DNA of 33,431 nt from Acidobacteriota bacterium (GCA_022616615.1 JAKEER010000426.1:1-33431); one strand, 5' to 3'; positions 24,394 through 33,182 are shown, counted from the stretch's first letter. Numbers and translations: made by a program. The notes: a model not told the origin generated them from the letters alone.

Positions 24394-25172
24394 CTACTGC
24401 CACTCTCCATGAAGCACGAAGCCTGCCCAGAAATAAGGATCTTCCCAACGTTTTTCCCGAGCCAAGGTTAGCTGAGCCGCGCGTAGAGCAGCCGCCGGAG
24501 ATTGTTGCGGCGTTCCGAAGAGGTTCCGATAAAAATGCTTCATCAGTTCCGCCGTTGCTCTATCGTCTACCTTCCAGAGGCTGGAAAGGACACGTGCCGC
24601 CCCGGCATACATGAATCCTCGTGTGAGGCCAATCAGCCCTTCTCCTTTGATGACCTTTCCCAGTCCCGTCTGACAGGCGCTCAACACCACCAGGTCTGCC
24701 GGCAGGCGAAGGTTGGGTCTTGTTCAGGTGCGGTCACTTCGAGACGATGCATTCCTCGCGTTCCCGCCACCCAGAAGAGCTGCTCCATGCCGCGCCCCCG
24801 CGCGAACCGGTTGATTCGGAGGAACTGCTGGCCTTGTGGTCCAAAGAATTTGAGCATCACGTCAATCCGATTTTGGTTGATCTGCAGATGCAGGAACTGC
24901 CCTTGATTCAACTGGAGCCGGTACCGATGATTCTGTCCACCCGCGAGGCGCCGCTCCACTGCAACGCCGGGCTTGATCTTCAGCCGCTCCTGCTCGATTG
25001 CCGGGCTTGTTGAAGTGAGATCGCGAGCAGAAGTCTGGGAGAAAGCGGGCTGGGCGCTGCACAGAACCGAGGCCAGCAAAAGGACATTGAGGGCGGTCGT
25101 GCGTCTCTGGGCGTTCGGCAGGCGACGGAAGAGGTTGCTCCTGGCCGGAAGTGAGCGCAGGTTTGAACCCAT
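24394..25172 (-). pseudogene. CHAT-domain protease gene with central (TPR) region deleted and frame broken
   Basis: The 5' part (25172 to ~24716) encodes a signal peptide (LNVLLLASVLCSAQPAFSQ) and the pre-peptidase-like N-terminal domain usual for secreted TPR-CHAT proteins ([37 protein letters not shown]). The 3' part (~24712 to 24394), in another frame, encodes the end of a CHAT domain with the catalytic-Cys motif [19 protein letters not shown] and the usual C-terminus [13 protein letters not shown]. In intact family members several hundred residues of TPRs and the CHAT His half lie between these parts. Here they meet within ~10 bases near 24706-24716, out of frame. A single deletion explains this. 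The product cannot be an active protease; a ~150-residue N-terminal fragment could still be secreted. Confidence 0.8.
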
Positions 25173-25238
25173 CGCGAAGAAAGAGTCAAGACTCCAGATC
25201 TGGGCCATAGCCAATGTATGCGCTGAGTTTAGAAAAGG

Positions 25239-25508
25239 TCTGGAGATTGGATTTTTTGGCTCCCCGCCTCGGCTGAGGAGGGGCGGGCGCTGGCACAGGG
25301 ACGGCGGTCCCGGAGCCAGCGCCGGGGTGGTGCGACCGTCTTTGCGGAAACCTCCAATCGAGCGCTTCTTGTCACAAACTTGCAGCTTCGACGCGAAACG
25401 CTCGAATGATGGGTTTCGAGTCACCCTCCAGACCACCCCCGGTGCCGTTGCGCGGCACTTCCCCTCCTGATCTCAGGAGGGGAGCCCGAAAAACGTCCAG
25501 TCTCCAGA
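25239..25508. repeat. MITE-like element with ~27-30 base terminal inverted repeats
   Basis: The left end 25239-25265 (TCTGGAGATTGGATTTTTTG...) and right end 25479-25508 are reverse complements with a few mismatches and a 2-3 base indel. Just inside each end is a palindrome: a CCCCGCCTCGGC / CTGAGGAGGGG type on the left and CCCCTCCTGA / TCAGGAGGGG on the right. There is no transposase. The same terminal motif as the 16765-17138 element is present. Confidence 0.65.
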
Positions 25509-25650
25509 AAAGGTGTGAACGTTGGAGATTCTAGAGAGGACGGAAGGTTGAGTCAAGTTTGGCAAATCTCCGCAGCGGGACGATGAATGCGCAATGCGGA
25601 ACAGCCGAAACCCAAAATGGGCCACGGGGAACATGGGGAAGAAATAGCCG

Positions 25651-25676
25651 CGGATAAACGCTGATGAACGCGGATT
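25651..25676 (+). repeat. short dispersed motif (GCGGATAAACGC / GATGAACGCGGA)
   Basis: Contains GCCGCGGATAAACGCTGATG followed by AACGCGG. I recall this motif, with small variations, as frequent between genes in Acidobacteria, Verrucomicrobia and Planctomycetes. It occurs once here, so the repeat call rests on memory. Confidence 0.4.
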
Positions 25677-25721
25677 TCGCGGAGAGTTGAACTGTGGATT
25701 GAATCGTTGTGAAGCTCTTGT

Positions 25722-28694
25722 TCATAGGTGGCCTGCATCCGGAGCGCCTGGATTGCTGAGACCCGGCTTTGGCATTCCCGCCAGCACTGCATCAAAAGCC
25801 CCTTCACCGCAGTGCTTCAGAATCTCTGAACGAACTGCATCGCGCAGGCGAACCATCTCGCGCCAATCATCCGCGCAAGGCTTCAGGGCCCGACTGGCCA
25901 CTACCCTGACGGCAGCGGGCCGGGGCAGCCAGTCGCCATCGCGCAAAACGTTGCGCGAGCCGCAGAGTGTGAGGGGCAGAATAGAGCAGCCTGTTTCCAC
26001 TGCCGACTTGAAGGCGCCCATTTGGAACGGCCGAAGACCGTTGCAGGGCGTGAAAGTGCCTTCCGGAAAAACATGAACGCTTGTGCCGGATCGCAGCTTG
26101 GCGCAAATGCCTTCGCTGTCGGCTGCGGCTCTCAAGGCATCCTCGCGGTTCACGGTGAGAAAGCCTCCCTTGCGGATGAAGCTGCCAATCACTGGCCAGG
26201 CAGCTGCCTCGCGTTTGGCGACAAAACACGCGCTAAGGGGCGACACGGCTGCAACGAGAAGAGTATCGAGATAGCTGGCATGGTTCGAAACCAGCAGGAA
26301 CGCTCGGCCCTCCTCTTTGACCTGACGGACGGCTTCCTCCAGATGTTGCTGCCCTTCAACGACGGGCTTCAACCCAGCGAGCTGAAGAGTCAGACGAGAT
26401 AGGAATCTGAGAAGCGTTGCGGCCCTTCTCTCACTTCCCCGAGCCGGGAGAAGACACACTAGCAGCCAACCCGGCAACATGACGAGGGTCAGAACCAGCA
26501 GAGCATAGAGGCCGTACGTCCTCTGCAGGCAACGCCGGGCTCCCTGTCTAGCCCTGCCTCTCACGCTGCCCAGCCCAAGTCGGAGTATTTGAATCCAGGC
26601 CGGCAAAGGCTTCGTGGCAAGCTGCTCCTGCAAGTACATCTGTTTGCAAGCATCGCGCCGGATCTTGCCGCTCGAGGTCTTCGGCACGGTCTGCGGCGCC
26701 ACGAGGCGGACGACATCGGGAGGCAGGCCCAGATGACTATCCACGCGGGCAGTGATCTGGGCAGCAATTTGGTCCCGCACAGCGCGGTCTGTCTGCCTCG
26801 TTTCTGCGACGACGACGAGCCTTTCAGTGCCCGCCCGCTCGTCGTGCACACCGAAGGCGGCAACACAACCGCGGCGAACGCCTCCCACCTCGCTGACAAT
26901 TTCCTCCACTTCCTGCGGATAAAGGTTGCGGCCTCCCTTGATAATCACGTCCTTGACGCGGGCCGTGACAAACAACTCTCCATCGGCGAGATAGCCTAAA
27001 TCGCCGGTGGCCGCCCAGCCCTGGCGCATCACGGCCGCCGTCGCCTCGGAGTTCTTGAAATAGCCCTGCATTGTCGAAGGGCCGCGAAACTGAATGTGTC
27101 CTTGAACCCGCTCGTCCACCGGGCGGCACACTTCATCGACGACACGAACTTCGTGGCCGGGCAAAGCCCTTCCTTCGGATACAAACCGCAGCGGCAAACA
27201 ACCGGCTTCAGAGCAGGATTGTGCTTCCCCTTTCTTCTCGAATCGCTCCCGTTGAACGCAGTCTACACGCGGCTTTCTTGCGAGCGGTGGAAAAGTGAGC
27301 GCCACCGAAGACTCAGCCAGGCCGTACACGGGCAAGAACGCCTCGGCGCGGAATCCATAAGGTGCGAAGCGGTGGGCAAAACGATCCAGCGTCTCCGGGC
27401 TGATGGGCTCGGCGCCGTTCAATGCGGCGCGCCAGCAACTGACGTCCAAGCCTTCAATCGAGCGATCGTCAATCCTGCGCGCGCAAAGCTCGTAGGCGAA
27501 ATTGGGCGCGGCGGAAACGGTGGCCCGATGCTGGTGAATCGCCCACAGCCAGCGTTCAGGCCGGTTCAGAAAAGACAAAGGAGAGAGAATTGCCACCGGA
27601 ACGCCGGAGCAAAGCGCCGTGAGCCACGTGCCAATCAGTCCCATGTCATGGTAGAGCGGCAGCCAGCTCACGCCAAAATCTGCTGGCTGGAGTTTCAAAC
27701 CGGCGCCGATGGCCCGGATATTCGCAAGCAGGTTGGAATGGGTCAGGACAACACCTTTGGGATCTCCGGTGCTGCCGGAAGTGTATTGGATCAACGCAAC
27801 GGAGCTGCCGGAAAGCCGTGCGCCTCGCAGCGGCGACGGCATATCGCGGGGCCGCGGCGGCTCGCTCTCCCGGCGTGACAACTCTGCAACCGTCAGCACC
27901 CGCTTCAGGCTAGGTATGTTGGGCTTGAGCAGCCTGGCCAGCTTTTCCGCTTGGCGAAACGTAATCAGAAATCGAGCTTCGGCGTTCTGGAGAATGCGCG
28001 ATTGGCGCTGGGCGTACTCTTCGATCCGGCTCGCCTTGAATGGTGGATAGATGGGTACTGGCACGCCACCAGCCAGCAAAATTCCGAAGAAGGCAAAGAA
28101 GATCTCTTCGCCGGTTGGCAGCATCAAAGCTACGGTTTCACCCGGCACAAGGCCTTCAACCACCAGCCCTGCTGCAACGGCTGAGGCGCCGGCCAGGAGC
28201 TGTCCATAGCTGATCGCTCGCGGCTGGCCATCTTCTCGGTAGAGATGGACGTGCGTCCTGGCAGGATCGCGCTGCGCATAGTAGAACAGGGCCTCATTCA
28301 AGGTGTGGATGCCGGCCAGATCAACAGAGCGGGCCGGTTCGGTAGTAGCCGAGGTCCCGGGGCCTGCTTCTGAACCCTTCGGCACGGGATATCTGGATTC
28401 TGGCGCTCGCCGGGATGGTGTCTCTGCAGCCCGAAGTGCCTTCACCAGATCGGCTGGTGTCTCGGCTTCAGTCAGTGTGTGGTCGGGAAGCCTTTGATGG
28501 AACTCTTTTTCCAGGCGGTCGAGAAGTTCCACGCGCTCCAGGCTGCCCAGGCCCAGTTCGCGGTCGAGTGATGCGTGGATCGACAGCGATTGCAGCGCCC
28601 GCTGGGAACCGAGCTCTTGCAGCAGCAGACGAATCGTTTCCAGAACGCGGGATTCGAGGCCAGCGGCTTTCGGTGTGGGAGCATTCGAGGCCAC
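25722..28694 (-). CDS. acyl carrier protein - fatty acyl-AMP ligase - lysophospholipid-type acyltransferase fusion
   Basis: The 990-residue protein has three modules. Residues ~10-90 form a phosphopantetheinyl carrier domain with attachment Ser 51 in LGLGSLERVELLDRLE. Residues ~130-700 form an AMP-forming ligase of the fatty acyl-AMP ligase type: YTSGSTGDPKGVVLTHSNL (P-loop), LPLYHDMGLIGTWL, YGLAESSVALTFP, TGDLGYLADGELFVTARVKD, and SSGKIRRD with the catalytic Lys. A hydrophobic segment (YALLVLTLVMLPGWLLVCLL) leads to a PlsC-type acyltransferase with NHASYLD (HX4D) and VFPEGT. The enzyme could activate a free fatty acid, load it on its own ACP and transfer it to a membrane acceptor. It starts at GTG 28694, with GGAG 8 bases upstream. 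It stands alone between repeat-filled gaps. Confidence 0.9.
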   Translation of the reverse strand: MASNAPTPKAAGLESRVLETIRLLLQELGSQRALQSLSIHASLDRELGLGSLERVELLDRLEKEFHQRLPDHTLTEAETPADLVKALRAAETPSRRAPESRYPVPKGSEAGPGTSATTEPARSVDLAGIHTLNEALFYYAQRDPARTHVHLYREDGQPRAISYGQLLAGASAVAAGLVVEGLVPGETVALMLPTGEEIFFAFFGILLAGGVPVPIYPPFKASRIEEYAQRQSRILQNAEARFLITFRQAEKLARLLKPNIPSLKRVLTVAELSRRESEPPRPRDMPSPLRGARLSGSSVALIQYTSGSTGDPKGVVLTHSNLLANIRAIGAGLKLQPADFGVSWLPLYHDMGLIGTWLTALCSGVPVAILSPLSFLNRPERWLWAIHQHRATVSAAPNFAYELCARRIDDRSIEGLDVSCWRAALNGAEPISPETLDRFAHRFAPYGFRAEAFLPVYGLAESSVALTFPPLARKPRVDCVQRERFEKKGEAQSCSEAGCLPLRFVSEGRALPGHEVRVVDEVCRPVDERVQGHIQFRGPSTMQGYFKNSEATAAVMRQGWAATGDLGYLADGELFVTARVKDVIIKGGRNLYPQEVEEIVSEVGGVRRGCVAAFGVHDERAGTERLVVVAETRQTDRAVRDQIAAQITARVDSHLGLPPDVVRLVAPQTVPKTSSGKIRRDACKQMYLQEQLATKPLPAWIQILRLGLGSVRGRARQGARRCLQRTYGLYALLVLTLVMLPGWLLVCLLPARGSERRAATLLRFLSRLTLQLAGLKPVVEGQQHLEEAVRQVKEEGRAFLLVSNHASYLDTLLVAAVSPLSACFVAKREAAAWPVIGSFIRKGGFLTVNREDALRAAADSEGICAKLRSGTSVHVFPEGTFTPCNGLRPFQMGAFKSAVETGCSILPLTLCGSRNVLRDGDWLPRPAAVRVVASRALKPCADDWREMVRLRDAVRSEILKHCGEGAFDAVLAGMPKPGLSNPGAPDAGHL

Positions 28695-28771
28695 GGAACG
28701 GACTCCAGAAGGCTAGGGGGCCTGGGGTGACTGTAGCACGGAAGGTGGTTCCACACTACGAATTGGGACAC

Positions 28772-28897
28772 GGCCCTGGGAGCGCGGGCGTCCAGCCAGC
28801 CGTCCAGCCCGCACCCATGGCCGCAGGCCACCGACGCGGCATCCTGCCGCGCAGGGGCGGGCGGGACGCCCGGCGGGACGCCCGCGCTCCCAGGGCC
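28772..28897. repeat. 22-base perfect inverted repeat around a GC-rich core
   Basis: Arms 28772-28793 and 28876-28897 are exact reverse complements (GGCCCTGGGAGCGCGGGCGT...). The core has CCAGCC and GGCGGGACGCCC repetitions. The flank at 28898-28918 (AAAAACCTCCAATCACCAGA) resembles the CTGGAGATTGGANGTTTTT ends of the two larger elements. Confidence 0.75.
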
Positions 28898-28960
28898 AAA
28901 AACCTCCAATCACCAGACCGCCCCCACATTCATTGGTGGAGCCGGAATCGAGGCATGCGC

Positions 28961-30607
28961 CTAGTTGCCTGCCTTCGCCTCACTGCCTTCGTGCTGCTCC
29001 TTGAGCGTCACCGGCGCCGGACGCATGGGTTCGAACAGGCCGAAACAGAAAACGTCTGTGGCGGAGGCTAAGGCAACGAATTGCTTGCCATTGACACTGT
29101 AGGTCATGGGGGAAGCGGTAATGAGCTGGCCGGTGTTGAAATGCCAGAGCACTTTGCCGGTGCGCGCATCGGCGGCAGAAAAATAACCTTCGTTGTCGCC
29201 GAAGAAGACCAGGCCACCTGCGGTCGAAACCGTTCCAGGCCATGGATCGATTGTGTCTTTGACGACCATTGGAATCTCCCAGCGGATGTCACCGGTCTGA
29301 ATATCGATGGCACGCAGGAAGAACTGGCCAGGCTCGGCGGGAACCGCCTCAGCGCCAGTGCCATCGTAACATTCTCCTTTCTTGTACGGCCGGGCCGAGG
29401 TGGTGTAGATATCGCACTGCTCAATCGTAATGACGTAAAACAACCCCGTCTGCGGATTGTAGGAAGGTGAAAACCAATTACTCGCACCCTTGATTCCCGG
29501 ACAGGCGATCTTCCCCGCTGGCGTCGGATCCATGCCGGCAATCACATCAGGCCTCCCATCAGGCAGTATGCCGCGCGCCCAAGTCATCTTCTTGACAAAC
29601 GGCTTCGCCAAAAGCACCTTGCCGTTGGTGCGGTCCAGAACATAGAAGAAACCGTTGCGATTGGCCTGCACCAGCAGTTTGCGGGGCTTGCCCTGAAAGA
29701 CGGTGTCGATTAAGACTGGAAACTCTTGCGCGTCCCAGTCGTGAGTGTCGTGCGGTGTGAACTGGTAATGCCACTTCAGCTTTCCCGTATCGGCATCGAG
29801 CGCAACCACGGAGTCCGAGTAGAGGTTATCGCCCGGTCGTGACTCTCCATAAAAATCGGGTCCGGGATTCCCAACCGCCCAGAACAGCAGGTTCTGTCCG
29901 GCGTCATAGGTGCCGGTCATCCAGGTGCCGCCCCCGGAGATACCGATAGGATGGCCTCCCCAGGTTTCGAAGCCGGGCTCGCCCGGACCGGGAATCGTGT
30001 AAAATCGCCAGAGCTGTTTTCCCGTGACAGCATCGTAAGCATCTACAAAACCCCGCATGCCGCAGTCGCCGCCGCTCACGCCAACAATGACTTTCCCATT
30101 GATGGCCAGCGGCGCCAGCGTCGCGTGCACCTGGGAATTCTCCTCATGTCCGCCATACTCCTTGTCCCACAGCAGCGCCCCGGTCTTCGCATGCAGCGCC
30201 AGCAGATGCGCGTCGCTGCTGACGAAGAACACCCGGTCGCCCAACACCGCCACACCGCGGTTGCCATCGTGGCGTTTGGCCCGCGTGTGCTTGTAATGCC
30301 AGATCTCCCGCCCAGTGCGCGCGTCCAGCGCATAGACCTCGTTGGTGTGGCTGACGTACATCACGCCATCCACGACCAGCGGAGTTAGCTGGAGCCGTTT
30401 GGAGTCTTTCACGTGATACACCCACTGCGGCGCCAAGTTGCCGGCATTCGTCGTGTTGATCTGCTTCAGCAGGCTATAGCGTTGGGCTGTGAGGTCACCC
30501 GAGTAACTCAACCAGTTCTTTGCAGGCTGTTTCAACAGGTCCTGGAACGCCACTTCGGCCTGTACCGGCAACGCCAGCAAGAGGAACAGCGAAAGGATTT
30601 TTTTCAT
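28961..30607 (-). CDS. PQQ-dependent alcohol dehydrogenase, methanol/ethanol family
   Basis: This 548-residue periplasmic quinoprotein has a signal peptide (MKKILSLFLLLALPVQA). Tryptophan-docking propeller motifs recur (VYALDARTGREIWHYK; LLALHAKTGALLWDK; VVALDADTGKLKWHY; SAADARTGKVLWHFN). Presumed metal/PQQ ligands are D181 (SGGDCGMRG, where methanol dehydrogenases have Glu), N247 (WAVGNPGPD) and catalytic D290 in PHDTHDWDAQEF. D292 two residues on is the position that marks lanthanide-dependent enzymes. The vicinal Cys pair of classical enzymes is absent. There is no heme domain, so electrons should pass to the diheme cytochrome encoded just upstream; their ATG/TGA overlap by four bases (ATGA), so they are translationally coupled. 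Substrate is unknown. Confidence 0.9.
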   Translation of the reverse strand: MKKILSLFLLLALPVQAEVAFQDLLKQPAKNWLSYSGDLTAQRYSLLKQINTTNAGNLAPQWVYHVKDSKRLQLTPLVVDGVMYVSHTNEVYALDARTGREIWHYKHTRAKRHDGNRGVAVLGDRVFFVSSDAHLLALHAKTGALLWDKEYGGHEENSQVHATLAPLAINGKVIVGVSGGDCGMRGFVDAYDAVTGKQLWRFYTIPGPGEPGFETWGGHPIGISGGGTWMTGTYDAGQNLLFWAVGNPGPDFYGESRPGDNLYSDSVVALDADTGKLKWHYQFTPHDTHDWDAQEFPVLIDTVFQGKPRKLLVQANRNGFFYVLDRTNGKVLLAKPFVKKMTWARGILPDGRPDVIAGMDPTPAGKIACPGIKGASNWFSPSYNPQTGLFYVITIEQCDIYTTSARPYKKGECYDGTGAEAVPAEPGQFFLRAIDIQTGDIRWEIPMVVKDTIDPWPGTVSTAGGLVFFGDNEGYFSAADARTGKVLWHFNTGQLITASPMTYSVNGKQFVALASATDVFCFGLFEPMRPAPVTLKEQHEGSEAKAGN

Positions 30608-31443
30608 GGTTTGATTTCTTTCCCGTGCTCAATTCTCCGCGTTCTCTCGGCCGGAGTCTCCAACGACTGCCGGCTGAGGAAGGCCAGGAGATTCTGTTGT
30701 TCAGTTTCAGACAAGGAGGGCTTTGGCATGAGCGAGCCCTTGTGATGCGTCAAGGCCTTTAGATCCTTCTTCAAAAGCGAATAGAACCTTCCCTGGGCAT
30801 CCTGGATCAGGATCGAATAGTTGCTGTTGTTCTTCGCCACCCCGGAAATGCGCCGCCCGTCCCGCGTCACAGCCGTGACCTTGGAGTAGCCTGGCTCAAT
30901 CAGCGCGTCGGGATCCTGAATGGCCTGCCGCAGCTTGCTTAGCGAACGCCGCGCGCCGGCGTTAGACAGATCGGGGCCAATCAGCCCGCCCTGCCCGCGA
31001 ATCATGTGACAGGCCGAACACCTGCCGCTCGAGAAAAATAGCGATTCGCCCGCCGCGCCATCGCCCGTCACGTCCTGATCGATAGCACTGGCGTTCAGGC
31101 TGCGGATGAAGGAAACCAATTGCCAGACCTTTTCGTCCGGCAAGGCTGAGGGCGGCATTTGCGTTCCACTCACGCCTTCCTTAATGATCTCGAACATTTT
31201 GGCGTCGGGCATTTTCTGCACGCGGTCCACTTCCGCAAGGCGCGATCCGCGTCCTCCCTGCCCGGTCGGGCCATGGCATACGGCACAGCCGGAGTTGAAC
31301 TGAGTCCGGCCAGCTTCGATTGCTGTTTTGTCTTTCCCGAGCGGGTTAACAATCTTTTTTTCGGGCGCTTTTTCCTGCGCCACCGCTGTTTTAATCAGCC
31401 AGGCTAAGAGCAAACAAACAACAACCCATTTTGTGCTTGGCAT
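30604..31443 (-). CDS. periplasmic diheme cytochrome c, partner of the PQQ dehydrogenase
   Basis: The 279-residue protein has a signal peptide (WVVVCLLLAWLIKTAVAQ). The first cytochrome c domain has heme site CAVCH with a Met ligand likely in GTQMPPSALP. The second has CSACH with a ligand probably in SLMPKPSLSETEQ, after a DPDALIEPGYSKVTAVTRDG segment common in cytochromes fused or linked to glucose and alcohol dehydrogenases. It likely carries electrons from PQQ to a terminal oxidase. ATG 31443 is chosen; a TTG at 31479 would put a perfect -35 hexamer inside the gene. There is no ribosome binding site, which fits a leaderless message (see the promoter entry). Confidence 0.9.
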   Translation of the reverse strand: MPSTKWVVVCLLLAWLIKTAVAQEKAPEKKIVNPLGKDKTAIEAGRTQFNSGCAVCHGPTGQGGRGSRLAEVDRVQKMPDAKMFEIIKEGVSGTQMPPSALPDEKVWQLVSFIRSLNASAIDQDVTGDGAAGESLFFSSGRCSACHMIRGQGGLIGPDLSNAGARRSLSKLRQAIQDPDALIEPGYSKVTAVTRDGRRISGVAKNNSNYSILIQDAQGRFYSLLKKDLKALTHHKGSLMPKPSLSETEQQNLLAFLSRQSLETPAERTRRIEHGKEIKP

Positions 31444-31479
31444 AGCTATGTAGAATATTCGGAAATCCGCCAGTGTCAA
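31444..31479 (-). promoter_or_regulatory. promoter of the cytochrome/PQQ dehydrogenase operon, probably leaderless
   Basis: On the minus strand TTGACA (31479-31474) is followed after 16 bases by TATTCT (31457-31452). The ATG begins 8 bases further on, so transcription would start at or within about 3 bases of the start codon. This agrees with the absence of a Shine-Dalgarno sequence. Confidence 0.5.
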
Positions 31480-31618
31480 CCGATGAAGATGCAGATGAAC
31501 TCAGGGCCGTGAGAAGTTCTGTTACAACCTGCGCTGGCGAAACTTAATCGAAGAATGCGACCCCATCCTGCAGCCAGAGCCGCAAGGCGTTCATTATCTG
31601 CATCATCTGCATCCCCGC

Positions 31619-32110
31619 CTACCGCCATTCATCAGCGGCCAATCTATCAGTTCTCGCCCTCTGCGACGGGGGCAGCTTCTGCTCGTCACACAGAATCGGC
31701 TCCTGCCGCAGAGACTGCGTGAAGCCTGAGGCGCCGAAGCTGATCTCGCCGCCCGGACGTGGAGAGTTTAGGCGGATGGTCCAGCGATAGTAAGGCCGGT
31801 CCAGACAAATCAGTTGCTTCTCAACTCTCTGACGCTCGATGCGGTCAATGGACATCTCACCGACTGCAACCTGCATGCGGCTGTCACCCCAGTCAATGCT
31901 CAGCTTCAGGTCCGTGACATGGTGAAACCTGAGCGTCGCGGCCGAGATCCAGAACTGAGCCGTCTTGTCGACCCCACACAGCCACTCGACGATGTAGTCG
32001 AGATCCAGAACGAAATCGCTCTTCCATTCGGTAATGTCATTATCGATGGAAAGGCCGTAGATCGAATTGTCATGCCAGGACAACTGATCGAAGTCCGCTT
32101 CTGTGAACAC
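31619..32110 (-). CDS. conserved hypothetical protein
   Basis: The 163-residue soluble protein has no signal peptide or membrane helix. The pattern FTEADFDQLSWHDNSIYGLS, LDLDYIVEWLCGVDK, LRFHHVTDLKLSIDWGDS, YYRWTIRLNSPRPGGEISFG and ASGFTQSLRQEPILCDEQ is one I have seen in widespread bacterial proteins of unknown function; I cannot name the family. Start: GTG 32110 (reading MFTEADF) fits the usual N-terminus and leaves 28 bases after the threonine aldolase stop. ATG 32200 would overlap that gene by 62 bases and add a Pro/Arg-rich extension. Confidence 0.75.
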   Translation of the reverse strand: MFTEADFDQLSWHDNSIYGLSIDNDITEWKSDFVLDLDYIVEWLCGVDKTAQFWISAATLRFHHVTDLKLSIDWGDSRMQVAVGEMSIDRIERQRVEKQLICLDRPYYRWTIRLNSPRPGGEISFGASGFTQSLRQEPILCDEQKLPPSQRARTDRLAADEWR

Positions 32111-32138
32111 CCTGGCTGAAGAGTCTGGCACTGGAATG

Positions 32139-33182
32139 TCATCCCTGAAGTACTCTGCGGACAATCTGGGCGGCTTCTTCGACCTGGGCTCGGGAAACAT
32201 CGAGGTGCGTCACGGCTCGCAGCCGCGTTGGAAACACGGGACTCATGCGCAGACCATGCTCGAGGAATCGCTCCAGCAGCGCCTGCGGAGTGAGGCCCGT
32301 CTGTGCAATATCGAAAATGACGATGTTTGTTTCGACGTCTTTCGGATTCAGCTTCAGGCCCGGAATCTCGGCCAATCCTTCCGCCAATAGCTTGGCGTGG
32401 GCATGATCTTCAGCCAGCCGTTCGACATGATGTTTCAAGGCGTAGACGCCGGCCGCAGCAATAATCCCCGCTTGGCGCATGGCGCCACCGAGACGCTGCT
32501 TCCACTGCCAGGCCTCCAGAATGAAATCCTTGCTGCCCGTCAGCACAGCCCCCACAGGCGCACCCAGCCCCTTGCTTAGATCAACCCAGGCCGAATCGAA
32601 ATCCGCCGCGTACTGTTTTGCAGAAATTCCGGCGGCAATCACGGCGTTGAAGAGGCGGGCGCCGTCCATGTGAGTGAACAAATGATGCTGCCGCGCCACG
32701 GCGCACACCTCCTGAATCGTCCGCAGCGGCCAGATTGTCCCGCCACCCATGTTGGCCGTTTGCTCGACGGAAACTAGCCGTGTCTTAGGCTGATAACGCG
32801 TGATCGGGCGGACAGCCGCCTTGACTTGCTCTGCCGTGAACACACCCCTCTCGCCCGGCAACCCCGAGACAATGGCCCCGGCCAGCACCGCCGGACCGCC
32901 AGCTTCCGAGTTCAGCGGATGCGCGGTGCGGTCGAGCAGCACCTCGTCGCCCGGACGGCAATGCAGCTTGATTGCAATCTGGTTGCACATCGTCCCGGAG
33001 GGTAGAAAGAGGGCTGCCTCTTTGCCCAGCAGTTCAGCCGTCATTTCCTGAAGGAGGTTAACCGTGGGATCCTCCCCCTTCTGCTCATCACCGACTTCGG
33101 CCTCGCACATGAAACGCCGCATGCCAGCGGTGGGCTTTGTCATTGTGTCACTGAAGAGATCGATTCGAATCTTGGGTGCCAT
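32139..33182 (-). CDS. low-specificity L-threonine aldolase (PLP enzyme)
   Basis: This 347-residue fold-type I PLP enzyme of the beta-eliminating lyase family cleaves threonine or allo-threonine to glycine and acetaldehyde. It opens with [19 protein letters not shown], the family N-terminus. The PLP-stacking and binding residues lie in [16 protein letters not shown] and [11 protein letters not shown], and the Schiff-base Lys in [15 protein letters not shown]. The C-terminal domain runs to the stop with [15 protein letters not shown] 33182 is chosen, with AAGGA about 9 bases upstream; the frame extends to 33239 but adds an Arg/Leu-rich leader. It is possibly cotranscribed with the hypothetical gene downstream. 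Confidence 0.93.
   Translation of the reverse strand: MAPKIRIDLFSDTMTKPTAGMRRFMCEAEVGDEQKGEDPTVNLLQEMTAELLGKEAALFLPSGTMCNQIAIKLHCRPGDEVLLDRTAHPLNSEAGGPAVLAGAIVSGLPGERGVFTAEQVKAAVRPITRYQPKTRLVSVEQTANMGGGTIWPLRTIQEVCAVARQHHLFTHMDGARLFNAVIAAGISAKQYAADFDSAWVDLSKGLGAPVGAVLTGSKDFILEAWQWKQRLGGAMRQAGIIAAAGVYALKHHVERLAEDHAHAKLLAEGLAEIPGLKLNPKDVETNIVIFDIAQTGLTPQALLERFLEHGLRMSPVFPTRLRAVTHLDVSRAQVEEAAQIVRRVLQG

Larger units (their letters stand above)
25173..25721. other. 549-base intergenic stretch with a TIR-bounded element
   Basis: It contains the 270-base inverted-repeat element listed at 25239-25508 and the short dispersed motif at 25651-25676. The rest has no recognisable gene or site. Confidence 0.55.

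Noticed and set aside
23690-24412. 240-codon plus-strand frame
   Set aside because: It is antisense to the sigma gene and includes translation of the 18-base tandem repeat (ALAPAVALAPAV).
25173-25436. 88-codon upstream extension of the CHAT N-terminal part
   Set aside because: It reads through the TIR-bounded element and would bury the signal peptide.
27096-27878. 260-codon plus-strand frame
   Set aside because: It is an antisense shadow of the acyl-AMP ligase, which has complete family motifs on the minus strand.
32111-32200. 30-codon extension of the conserved hypothetical protein
   Set aside because: It overlaps the threonine aldolase C-terminus by 62 bases and lacks the family-like start; GTG 32110 fits better, though this is not certain.
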